Shown: piece after piece, positions 8,486 to 16,659 of the stretch
How positions within the stretch are numbered: the first letter of the stretch is position 1
Layout of the letters: every line of letters starts with the position of its first letter
NCBI GenBank assembly: GCA_016191785.1
Contig: JACPVJ010000169.1
Span: forward strand, 1-64,000
Direction of reading: 5' to 3'
From: Myxococcales bacterium
Lineage (GTDB): Bacteria > Myxococcota_A > Polyangia > Polyangiales > Polyangiaceae
DNA length: 64,000 nt
Position numbers and translations under genes: made by a program
Notes under the pieces: model-generated
Seen by the model: only the letters and a program-made list of their open reading frames with translations
What the model was told of the DNA's origin: nothing
Database searches by the model: none

Positions 8486-9526
8486 CTAATGCCTGGCGAA
8501 CAAGCTCGACTCGAAGCCGTCGCCCAGCAAGAGGCCCCGCGCTCGATCGACACGCAGCTGCCGGATGTCCGGCCGCTCGACCAGCGCGGGCGCCTGGACC
8601 TCGAGCGCGTTCTTCACCACGAGGCTTTCGTCCACCTCGAACGCGAAGGCGCGGCCCTGGCGATCGAGGGCGTGCAGTCGCCGACCGAGCCGCGAGTGGA
8701 GCGCGCCGAAGCCGGGGCACTGCGCCTCCAGCGTTGCGAGCACCCGTGCGCCGATCTCGGCGGTCGCGTCGCAATCGGGGCAGCACGGCAGGTGCGAGAT
8801 GACGGCCAGCGCGGTGTTCAAGAACAGGCACTCGAGCGGGCTCGCCGGTGCGGCCGGCGGCGGCAGCCCCATGGCGAACAAGGTGACGTCGTCGCGGCGA
8901 CGGCAGGCCACGAACGCCTGAGTGCAGCACTCGGGATAGCCGAGCAGCTGACCCGCCCGCCGCGCGTGCTCGGCCCAGTCGCTTCGAACGGTTCGCGACG
9001 CCGCGAGCACCAGCGCGGCCTCCTCCAGCACGGCGCGGTCACGCGCTGCGATCACGCCCCCGGGGGTGAGCTTCACGGCGAAGCCGCGGCTCTCGAGGTA
9101 GGTCGCGTCCGTCTCGCCCTCGCGGTAGATCACCTGCCGAAGGCCGAGCTCGAGCGCGGTGCTCTCGGCGTCGAAGGGCCAGAGCGACCCCGGGGTCGGG
9201 CGACCGCGGCGGAGGGCCGGAGGGAAGGCCGGCGCCCGCTGCCCGTCGAGCACGCGCCGGCGCAAGACCGCGCTGGCGAGGGGCTCTACCCGGGGCGCGA
9301 TCACGGCCAAGAGCCCCAGCGGGTCCCCCGCGGGCGCCTCCGCGAAGCGCCGCGCGACCTCGTGCACCACAGGGCCCAGGGCCGGCGGCAGCGCGAGATC
9401 CAGGTGCGACAGCGCGAAGCCCGCACCGTGCGCCAGCGCGCGCTGCCTGCGATCGGGATCGGGCTCGGCGAGCAGCGTGACGCGCTCGGCCCCGAGGCGA
9501 AGGTCGATCAAGAAGGAATCCGTCAT
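8486..9526 (-). CDS. Uncharacterised protein with a GYPECC motif (DUF483-like)
   Basis: The 346-residue protein has no recognisable catalytic domain. Its hallmark is LGYPECCTQAFV in the middle, similar to the Cys-Cys motif of DUF483-type proteins, and a second cysteine group (HLPCCPDCDATAEIG) about 60 residues later; together they could bind a metal or cluster. No signal peptide or membrane segment is seen, so it should be cytoplasmic. The ATG at 9526 overlaps the stop of the upstream kinase gene in an ATGA, implying translational coupling and related function, perhaps as a substrate or effector of that kinase. The DUF483 relation is tentative. Confidence 0.7.
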   Translation of the reverse strand: MTDSFLIDLRLGAERVTLLAEPDPDRRQRALAHGAGFALSHLDLALPPALGPVVHEVARRFAEAPAGDPLGLLAVIAPRVEPLASAVLRRRVLDGQRAPAFPPALRRGRPTPGSLWPFDAESTALELGLRQVIYREGETDATYLESRGFAVKLTPGGVIAARDRAVLEEAALVLAASRTVRSDWAEHARRAGQLLGYPECCTQAFVACRRRDDVTLFAMGLPPPAAPASPLECLFLNTALAVISHLPCCPDCDATAEIGARVLATLEAQCPGFGALHSRLGRRLHALDRQGRAFAFEVDESLVVKNALEVQAPALVERPDIRQLRVDRARGLLLGDGFESSLFARH

Positions 9527-11235
9527 CGCGGAAGCTCTTCGCCCCAGGGCTCGGCCGCGATCAGCGCGTCGGCGTCGGCGCGGAGGCGCGTGTCCAGGCG
9601 CCCGCGGGCTGCATCGGCGAGGGCCGCCGAGAACATGCCGGCGGTCGAGAACCGCCGCGCGCGGTCCTTGGCGAGCACCAGCGCCAGCACACGCTCGACG
9701 TCTTCGCTCAGGTGCGGCGCGACGGCGAGCGGACGAGCGGGCTGCACGTGGACCACGTTGTAGACGGTCAGCACGCTGTCCGGAGCGGTGAACGCCGGGC
9801 GCCCGGTCAAGCAGCGATAGGCGATCACGCCGAGCGAGAACACGTCGCTGCGATGATCGACGTCGAGCCCCCGGGCTTGCTCGGGGGACATGTAGCTGGG
9901 CGTTCCGATGATGGCACCTTGAGTCAGCTGGCTGGTCAGCTCGCGCGCCTTCGACACGCCGAAGTCGAGCACCTTCCAGGTCCGCCGGGGTGAGTCGTCC
10001 ACCGCGAACAGGTTCTGCGGCTTGATGTCGCGGTGCACGATCCCGGCGCGGTCGGCCGCGCCCAGGGCCTCGCCGACCTGGCTCACCAGCTCGAGCACCT
10101 CGGGCAGCTCGAGGCGCCTCTCTTCGCGCAGGCGGTCGGCCAGGTCCATGCCGCGCAAGAGCTCCATCGCGATGAACGGCGAGCCGTCGTCGGCACGGCC
10201 CAGCCCGATCACGTCGACCACGTTGGGTGATTTCAGCCGGCTGGCGACCTCGGCCTCGCGAAAGAACCGCTCGAGCAGCTCGGCGTCGCGGACGATGGCC
10301 GGGTTCAGGAACTTGAGCGCCACGGGCCGGCGCGCGGGCAGGTGCTCGGCGCGATAGACCTCTCCCATGGCGCCGCGCCCGATGATCTCGCCCACGACGC
10401 ACTCCCCCACCGTGCGATCGCTGAAGCGACCCAGGTTGGCGCCGCGGGCAGCGTCCAGGTCGGCGCGGGCTTCGTTCAGCAGCGCCTCGCGCTGGCGGAT
10501 CTGCAGCGCGGCCTGCTCGAGCCGCTCGAAGGCCTCGCGCGTGGCCTTGCGGCTGCGCCGCGCCATGCCGAAGGTGAGCCCCAAGAACATCTCGGCGATC
10601 ACCGTCAGGGCCACCAGCCCGCGCACGTCAGGCGTCTCGATCCCCACGATGGCCCGATCGAGCGGAAGCACGCCGGTGATGCCGAGGGCCGCGAAGAGCA
10701 GGTAGCCGCCGCTGAGCACGGCATAGACCGACCACGCGGCCAGCTTCGAGTCGCTGAGAGCGAAGAAGTAGACCCCGACGCAGCCGCCCATGATGGTGGG
10801 CGAAAAGATCCCGACATAGAGCGTGGCCGAGAGCACCGAGGCGACGCAGAACATGGCGTGCAAGAGCGCCAGCCGGGCGTCGTAGCGCTCGGGCTCGCGA
10901 AAACGCAGCATCAGCCAGAGCGTCACGATCAGCGTCGAGCCGAAGACCACGGCGGCGAGCCCACGAAACGGCGCCTGATTGGCCGGGACCAAGAGCGCCA
11001 GCATGCCGACCGCCGAGAGCGGCGCCACCAGCCGGAACAGCGCTCGCGTGCGGGTCGCCTCTTCGCGAGTCAAGATCAGCGTGGCTTCGGCAGTGCGCAG
11101 CGAGCCGCCGGCGGTGGCCAAAGCCACGTCGGGCGTGGTGGCGCTGGTCGACGCGCCGGGCGAGAGCGACACGGTCGGGGCGGCGTCGGCCTCGGGGGGG
11201 CGGTCACGCGCCGTGGGGTCGCTGTCGCCGGCCAT
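9523..11235 (-). CDS. Ser/Thr protein kinase with N-terminal multi-TM sensor
   Basis: The 570-residue protein reverses the usual layout of bacterial PknB-type kinases. About six hydrophobic segments occupy residues 67-224, a charged helix likely to be a coiled coil spans 228-268, and the kinase domain follows (278-545). Catalytic residues are present: glycine loop GRGAMGEVY, Lys308 in VALKFL, HRDIKPQN (401-408), DFG (424-426) and SPEQ (450-453). It should be an inner-membrane receptor kinase with a cytoplasmic catalytic C-terminus. The TM region could sense membrane state or a small hydrophobic ligand. Its stop overlaps the start of the GYPECC protein. It diverges from the aldo/keto reductase at 11307. 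Confidence 0.9.
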   Translation of the reverse strand: MAGDSDPTARDRPPEADAAPTVSLSPGASTSATTPDVALATAGGSLRTAEATLILTREEATRTRALFRLVAPLSAVGMLALLVPANQAPFRGLAAVVFGSTLIVTLWLMLRFREPERYDARLALLHAMFCVASVLSATLYVGIFSPTIMGGCVGVYFFALSDSKLAAWSVYAVLSGGYLLFAALGITGVLPLDRAIVGIETPDVRGLVALTVIAEMFLGLTFGMARRSRKATREAFERLEQAALQIRQREALLNEARADLDAARGANLGRFSDRTVGECVVGEIIGRGAMGEVYRAEHLPARRPVALKFLNPAIVRDAELLERFFREAEVASRLKSPNVVDVIGLGRADDGSPFIAMELLRGMDLADRLREERRLELPEVLELVSQVGEALGAADRAGIVHRDIKPQNLFAVDDSPRRTWKVLDFGVSKARELTSQLTQGAIIGTPSYMSPEQARGLDVDHRSDVFSLGVIAYRCLTGRPAFTAPDSVLTVYNVVHVQPARPLAVAPHLSEDVERVLALVLAKDRARRFSTAGMFSAALADAARGRLDTRLRADADALIAAEPWGEELPR

Positions 11236-11306
11236 GCTCGGGTCCCCGGCTCATACCCGATTGTCGTTGACGCTGCGAGCAAGCCCCGCGAGAGACCGGG
11301 GGCGCC

Positions 11307-12299
11307 ATGGAGTACCGCTTTCTGGGAAGAACCGGGGTCCGAATCTCGCAGCTTGCGCTGGGCACCATGTCCTTCGGCGGTGACGCCGACGACGCGACCA
11401 GCGCGGCGCTGTTCGCGCGGGCCCGGGACGCCGGCATCAACTTCTTCGACTGCGCCGACGTCTATGCCAAGGGGCGCTCGGAGGAGATCTTGGGCAAGCT
11501 GGTCTCGGGCTGCCGCGACGAGCTGGTGATCTCGACCAAGGCTTACTTCCCGACCGGCACCGATCCCAACGCTCGCGGCTCGTCGCGCTTCCACCTGGTG
11601 CGCGCGGTCGAGGCCAGCTTGAAGCGCCTGGCCACCGATCGCATCGACCTCTTCTTCCTTCACCGGTTCGACGAGATGACCGCCGTCGACGAGACGTTGT
11701 CGGCGCTCGAGACGCTGATCCAGCAAGGCAAGATCCTCTACCCCGCGGTCAGCAACTTCTCGGCCTGGCAGACGGCGAAGACGCTGGCGGTGGCGGAGCT
11801 CCGTCGCCTGTGCCCCATCGTCGCGTCGCAGCCGATGTACAACCTCGTCAAGCGCCAGGCCGAGGTCGAGATCTTGCCGCACGCCGTGAGCGAAGGGCTG
11901 GCGGTCGTGACCTACAGCCCCCTCGCAGGCGGGTTGCTCAGCGGCAAGTACGGCGTGGGCAAGGCGCCGGCCAAGGGGCGGGTGGTCGAGAACGCGATGT
12001 ACAAGACGCGCTACGGCGCCGCGTCGAACTTCGAGATCGCCGAGGCGTTCACCGCCCTGGCCCACCAGCTCGGGCATCACCCCGCGACCCTGGCCATCGC
12101 CTGGGTCGCGGCTCAGCCGGGGGTCACCGCGCCGCTGATCGGCGCCCGCAGCCTCGAGCAGCTCGAGCCGTGTCTGGCGGCGGCGAGCCTCACGCTGAGC
12201 GCCGAGGTGTTGGCCCGGATCGGCGCGCTGTCGCCCGAGCCGCCTCCCGCCACCGACCGGAACGAAGAGAAGTCGGCGCACAACTACGGCAGCCGCTGA
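11307..12299 (+). CDS. Aldo/keto reductase
   Basis: The 330-residue protein is a full-length (alpha/beta)8 aldo/keto reductase. The catalytic tetrad is visible as D48, Y53 (in FFDCADVY), K78 (ISTK) and H119 (FLHR). The C-terminal IGARSLEQLE segment fits the NADPH 2'-phosphate-binding loop of the tas/YajO-like subgroup. Enzymes of this group reduce aldehydes and ketones with NADPH in the cytoplasm; the substrate cannot be told. Its stop codon overlaps the start of the Hsp70-like gene (TGATG), so the two are probably co-translated, an unusual pairing. Confidence 0.9.
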   Translation: MEYRFLGRTGVRISQLALGTMSFGGDADDATSAALFARARDAGINFFDCADVYAKGRSEEILGKLVSGCRDELVISTKAYFPTGTDPNARGSSRFHLVRAVEASLKRLATDRIDLFFLHRFDEMTAVDETLSALETLIQQGKILYPAVSNFSAWQTAKTLAVAELRRLCPIVASQPMYNLVKRQAEVEILPHAVSEGLAVVTYSPLAGGLLSGKYGVGKAPAKGRVVENAMYKTRYGAASNFEIAEAFTALAHQLGHHPATLAIAWVAAQPGVTAPLIGARSLEQLEPCLAAASLTLSAEVLARIGALSPEPPPATDRNEEKSAHNYGSR

Positions 12300-14995
12300 T
12301 GAGCCAGCGGGTCGTCGGCATCGATCTGGGCACGACCCACTCGGTGGTCGCTTGGGCCGAGCGCGAGGCCGGCGCAGAGGTCCAGATCTTTCCCCTTTCG
12401 CAGTGGGTCACGCTGGGCGCCACCGAGGCGCGACCGCTCTTGCCGTCGTTCTTGTACGCAGCGCTGCCGGGGGAGCTGCCCGATGATCCCTTCGGCGACG
12501 CACCGTGGGCAGTGGGCGAGGTCGCGCGACAGCGCGGTCGCGAGGTGCCGGGCCGCGTGGTCTCGTCGGCCAAGAGCTGGCTCTGCCACGCCGCGGTGGA
12601 CCGCACGGCCGCGATCTTGCCGTGGGGCGGCGCAGACGACGAGCAGGCGCCGCGGCTCTCACCGGTCGAAGCCAGCACGCGCCTCTTGGCCCACGTCGCG
12701 CGGGCCTGGGACGAGGCGCACCCCAATCACCCGCTCTGCCGGCAAGAGGTGGTGCTCACCGTGCCGGCCTCGTTCGATCAGACCGCGCGCGTGCTCACGG
12801 TGCAGGCAGCGCGGGCGGCGGGCCTCTCGCCGCGCCTCTTGGAAGAGCCCCAAGCTGCATTTTACGACGCAATGGGGCACCTCGGCCTCTCGCGCCTCGA
12901 GGGGCTCGTGCGCGAGCGCGACTCGGCGCTGGTGCTCGTGTGCGACGTCGGCGGGGGCACCACGGATTTGACGCTGATCCGCGTGGGCCGCGGCGGGGTG
13001 CTCGAGCGCGTCGCGGTGGGCCGCCACCTGCTCTTGGGCGGCGACAACATGGACCTCGCGCTGGCCCACGCGTGCGAGGCGCGCTGGGTCACGCCGCCGG
13101 CGCGCCTCGACGCGCGGCGCTTCGGCCAGCTGGTGCTCGCGTGCCGCGCCGCGAAAGAGAGGCTGCTCGCCGGCGATCCCCCCGAGACCGAGCCGATCGC
13201 CGTGGCCGGCGCGGGCTCGCAGCTGGTCGGCAGCACGCTGCGCACCGAGCTCGAGCGCACGGTGGTGAACCAGATCGTGCTCGACGGCTTCTTCCCCCGC
13301 TGCGCGCGCTCGGGCGCCCCGGCTCGCGGCAAGAGCGGGCTCTTGGCCTTCGGTCTGCCCTACGAGCACGACGCGGCGATCACCCGGCACGTGGCGAAGT
13401 TCGTGGCCGCGCACACCAACGATCCAATCGCTGCGGTGCTGCTCAACGGCGGAGTGTTCCGTGGTCCGCGACTGGCCGAGCGTCTGCTCGAGGTCGTCGC
13501 TTCGTGGGGTGAAGGTGCCTGCGAGCGCCTGCCCGAGCGCGACCCGGATCTGGCCGTGGCCCGCGGCGCCGTGGCCTATGGCTTGGCGCTGGCTGGTCAC
13601 GGCGTGCTGATCGGCGGCGGCTCGGCCCAGGGCTTCTACCTGGGCATCGAGGGCGGGGACGCCCAGCGTGCCGTGTGCGTGGTCCCCCGTGGGGCTCGCG
13701 AGGGCGAGCGCCACGTCGCGGCCAGTGCGCCCCTCGCGTTGCGCGTCGGCCGACCCGTTCGCTTCGAGCTCTACAGCTCCGAGCTCGCGGCGCACGCACC
13801 CGGCGAGCTGGTCGACGTGGCCGAGCTGGCGCCGCTGGCGCCCGTCGCCTCGACCTTCGAGGCCCAAGATGGGGGCGAAGAAGTGAGGGTGGCGCTGGTC
13901 GGCGAGCTCTCACCGGTCGGCACGCTCGAGCTCTGCTGCTTGGAGACCGGCGTCAAGGCGCCGCGGCGGTTCGAGCTGGCCTTCGAGCTGCGCGCCAGCG
14001 AAGAACCGTCGGGCCTGCCTTCGCGACGACCCCAGCCCAGCGTGCGCCCCCAGAGCCCACGCTTCGACGAAGCTCGCGCGGCCATCGAACGCGTGTTCGG
14101 CAAGGCCACGTCGGACGTGAAAGAGCGCGAGGTCAAGGACCTGTGGCGCGAGCTGACGCGCGTCCTGGGCGAGCGCCAGGGCTGGGGCGGCGAGCTGTGC
14201 CGCGCGCTCTTCGACGTGCTGTCGCCCCACGCCAAGGCGCGCCGGCGGTCTCCGGATCACGAGCGCGTATTCTGGATGCTGGCGGGGTACTGCCTGCGAC
14301 CGGGCTACGGCCACCCGCTCGACCCCGGCCGGATCCGCGCGCTCTCGCCGCTGTTCGAGCAGGGGCTGGTGTTTCAGGACGAAGCGCGCAGCTGGCAGCA
14401 GTTCTGGATCGCGTGGCGGCGCATGGCCGGGGGCCTGGCCGAGAACCTGCAGGCGCACATCCGCGACCGAGTCGATCCGTTCTTGGCACCCGCGGGGCAA
14501 GCCGGGAAGAAGCCGAAGGGCATGAAGCCGCAGGCGCTCGACGAGATGCTCGAGCTCGCGTCTTCGCTCGAGCGGGTGGAGCCCGGGCGCCGCGCGAGGC
14601 TCGGCGACTGGCTGCTCGAACGCACGTGGACCGAACAGAACCCGCGGCTCTGGGCGGCCCTCGGGCGCTTGGGTGCTCGAGCTCCGGCTTACGCCAGCTT
14701 GCACCACGTGGTCGCGACCCGCGTCGCCGAGAGCTGGCTCGATCATCTGCTCCGCGAGAAGTGGAGCGCGATCGCCACCGCGCCGCGGGCGGCCACGCTG
14801 CTGGCGCGCGCCACCGGTGACCGCACCCGCGACGTGAGTGGCGACCTACGGGAGAAAACGGTACGCGCGCTCCTTGCGGCGAACGCCGACCCGACCTGGG
14901 TCCAGGCCGTCCGCGAGGTGGTCCCGGTCGAAGACCGCGAGCGCGCCGAGTTCTTCGGCGAAGAGATCCCGGCCGGGCTGCGACTGGCAGATTGA
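12299..14995 (+). CDS. Large Hsp70-family protein with DUF3731 C-terminus
   Basis: The 898-residue protein begins with the Hsp70 phosphate-1 loop GIDLGTTHSVVAW and has phosphate-2 (CDVGGGTTDLTL) and adenosine (LLNGGVFRGPRL) motifs, so the ATPase domain (about 1-480) should be active. A shortened beta-sandwich-like region follows. The last 350 residues are helical and match the DUF3731-type extension seen in large DnaK-like proteins of Myxococcota and Proteobacteria, in place of the normal lid and EEVD-like tail. No DnaJ or GrpE gene is nearby. The start at 12299 overlaps the aldo/keto reductase stop. It is probably a specialised cytoplasmic chaperone; clients are unknown. Confidence 0.88.
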   Translation: MSQRVVGIDLGTTHSVVAWAEREAGAEVQIFPLSQWVTLGATEARPLLPSFLYAALPGELPDDPFGDAPWAVGEVARQRGREVPGRVVSSAKSWLCHAAVDRTAAILPWGGADDEQAPRLSPVEASTRLLAHVARAWDEAHPNHPLCRQEVVLTVPASFDQTARVLTVQAARAAGLSPRLLEEPQAAFYDAMGHLGLSRLEGLVRERDSALVLVCDVGGGTTDLTLIRVGRGGVLERVAVGRHLLLGGDNMDLALAHACEARWVTPPARLDARRFGQLVLACRAAKERLLAGDPPETEPIAVAGAGSQLVGSTLRTELERTVVNQIVLDGFFPRCARSGAPARGKSGLLAFGLPYEHDAAITRHVAKFVAAHTNDPIAAVLLNGGVFRGPRLAERLLEVVASWGEGACERLPERDPDLAVARGAVAYGLALAGHGVLIGGGSAQGFYLGIEGGDAQRAVCVVPRGAREGERHVAASAPLALRVGRPVRFELYSSELAAHAPGELVDVAELAPLAPVASTFEAQDGGEEVRVALVGELSPVGTLELCCLETGVKAPRRFELAFELRASEEPSGLPSRRPQPSVRPQSPRFDEARAAIERVFGKATSDVKEREVKDLWRELTRVLGERQGWGGELCRALFDVLSPHAKARRRSPDHERVFWMLAGYCLRPGYGHPLDPGRIRALSPLFEQGLVFQDEARSWQQFWIAWRRMAGGLAENLQAHIRDRVDPFLAPAGQAGKKPKGMKPQALDEMLELASSLERVEPGRRARLGDWLLERTWTEQNPRLWAALGRLGARAPAYASLHHVVATRVAESWLDHLLREKWSAIATAPRAATLLARATGDRTRDVSGDLREKTVRALLAANADPTWVQAVREVVPVEDRERAEFFGEEIPAGLRLAD

Positions 14996-15081
14996 GGTAG
15001 GCGAAGGTGCGCGGCCCACCTCCCTGACTCTGCCGTTCAGTTGAGCCGACCGTCCCAGTCTGCGACACTCGAGGAGTCGAA

Positions 15082-16656
15082 GTGTCTGCTGCGATGGCAC
15101 CCACTAGTGCGACGTTCGCCGGGGACGTCGGGGCCGGGCACGTGCTCGGGCGGTACGAGCTTCTGCTCCCCATCGCGAGCGGCGGCATGGCCATGGTCTG
15201 GGCCGCACGACTCAAGGGCACCCGCGGCTTCCAGAAGATCGTCGCCGTCAAGACCATGCTGCCGAAGCTGAGCGACGACGCCCAGTTCGAGCAGATGTTC
15301 CTGGACGAGGCGTCCCTGGCCTCCCAGGTTCGTCACCCGCACGTGGTCGAGACCCTGGACCTCGGGGAGCAAGACGGCGTGCTCTACATGGTGATGGAGT
15401 GGATCGACGGCGTTCCGCTGCATCAATTGATCAAGGAGGCGCGCAAGACCGGCGGCATTCCCCTGCCGGTGGCCGCGCGGATCGTGATGCAGGCCTGTTC
15501 TGGGCTGCACACCGCGCACGAGCTGCGTGACCCGAAGGGCCAGCTGGTCGGGCTGGTGCATCGGGACATCTCGCCGCAGAACATCCTGGTCACCTACGAC
15601 GGCGTGGCCAAGGTCGTGGACTTCGGCGTGGCCAAGGCCACGGCGCACGGCGATGGCGCGACCGCCGCAGGTCAGGTCAAAGGCAAGGCCGCGTACATGG
15701 CGCCCGAGCAAATCAAGGCGCAGACCATCGACCGGCGTGTGGACGTGTTCGCGATGGGGGTGGTGCTGTACTTGCTCACGACCGGCAAGCACCCCTTCCG
15801 GCAAGACAGCGAGGCGGCCACGCTGTTCAAGATCTGCGAGCCAAAACCCCCGCTGGCGCCGCACAAGCTGGTGCCGGCCTACCCGATGATGCTCGAGCGC
15901 ATCGTGATGCAGGCCCTGGCCAAAGATCCGGCCAAGCGCTACCCCACCGCGAACGATCTGGCTCGGGCGCTGGACCAGAGCTTGCCGCGCAACCTCCGAG
16001 CCAGCACCGACGAAGAGGTCGCGGGGTTCGTGCGCAGCCTGTTCGGCGAGCGGCGCGAGCAGCAGGCTGCGGCCCTGGCCGCGGCGCTCGAGACCGCAGA
16101 TCGCAGGGCCGCGCCGCCCAAAGAGTCGCTGCGCGCGCTGCTCGATTCGCAACCGCCGCCGTCGCTTCAGACGGGAAGCGGCGTCGCGTCGCTGACCGAG
16201 ATCAGTGGCGTCACTCGACCCTCGATCGATTCGCTGGCCGAGCTGGGAAGCGACCCCTCCGGCTCCCGCGGTCTGGCGCCGACGCCGGGCGAGGGCGTCG
16301 CGGTCGTCGCGCCGGCGCCTCCGGGCAAGAGCCGTGCGCCGGTGATGATCGCGGCCGCAGTCGCGTTGGGACTGGCCGCGACTGCCGCGTTCTTCGCGCT
16401 GAAGAAGCCAGAGCCAACCGCGGCACCCGCTGCCAGCGCGCCGGTACCGCCCGCGGCAGCGGTCCCGCCAGCGCCCGAGAAACCGAGCGAGCCCGTCGCG
16501 GCGGCGCCTGCGCCGAACCCCCCAACCGACCCCGTTCCGGCGCCATCTGCCGCACCCACCAAGGCCCCGCGCCCACGCGGCGCCGGTAAGCCGTGGCCAA
16601 CTGCCACGCCCACGGCCGCTCCCAAGACCGGCTGGAAGCACGACCCTGGTTTCTAG
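15082..16656 (+). CDS. Membrane-anchored Ser/Thr kinase with HRDISPQN loop
   Basis: The 524-residue protein has an N-terminal kinase domain (24-300) with Lys57 (VAVKTM), catalytic loop HRDISPQN (160-167), DFG (180-182) and APEQ. Serine replaces the usual lysine after HRD-I, a variant common in myxobacterial kinases. A Ser/Pro linker leads to a single TM helix (about 420-440) and an Ala/Pro-rich tail predicted outside the cytoplasm. GTG at 15082 is preferred over ATG at 15094 because GAGGAG (15071-15076) sits 5 bp upstream. The next gene starts 3 bp after the stop, so kinase and Cys-rich lipoprotein form an operon, and a TPR/PEGA-like protein converges on them (first envelope module). Confidence 0.92.
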   Translation: MSAAMAPTSATFAGDVGAGHVLGRYELLLPIASGGMAMVWAARLKGTRGFQKIVAVKTMLPKLSDDAQFEQMFLDEASLASQVRHPHVVETLDLGEQDGVLYMVMEWIDGVPLHQLIKEARKTGGIPLPVAARIVMQACSGLHTAHELRDPKGQLVGLVHRDISPQNILVTYDGVAKVVDFGVAKATAHGDGATAAGQVKGKAAYMAPEQIKAQTIDRRVDVFAMGVVLYLLTTGKHPFRQDSEAATLFKICEPKPPLAPHKLVPAYPMMLERIVMQALAKDPAKRYPTANDLARALDQSLPRNLRASTDEEVAGFVRSLFGERREQQAAALAAALETADRRAAPPKESLRALLDSQPPPSLQTGSGVASLTEISGVTRPSIDSLAELGSDPSGSRGLAPTPGEGVAVVAPAPPGKSRAPVMIAAAVALGLAATAAFFALKKPEPTAAPAASAPVPPAAAVPPAPEKPSEPVAAAPAPNPPTDPVPAPSAAPTKAPRPRGAGKPWPTATPTAAPKTGWKHDPGF

Positions 16657-16659
16657 ATC

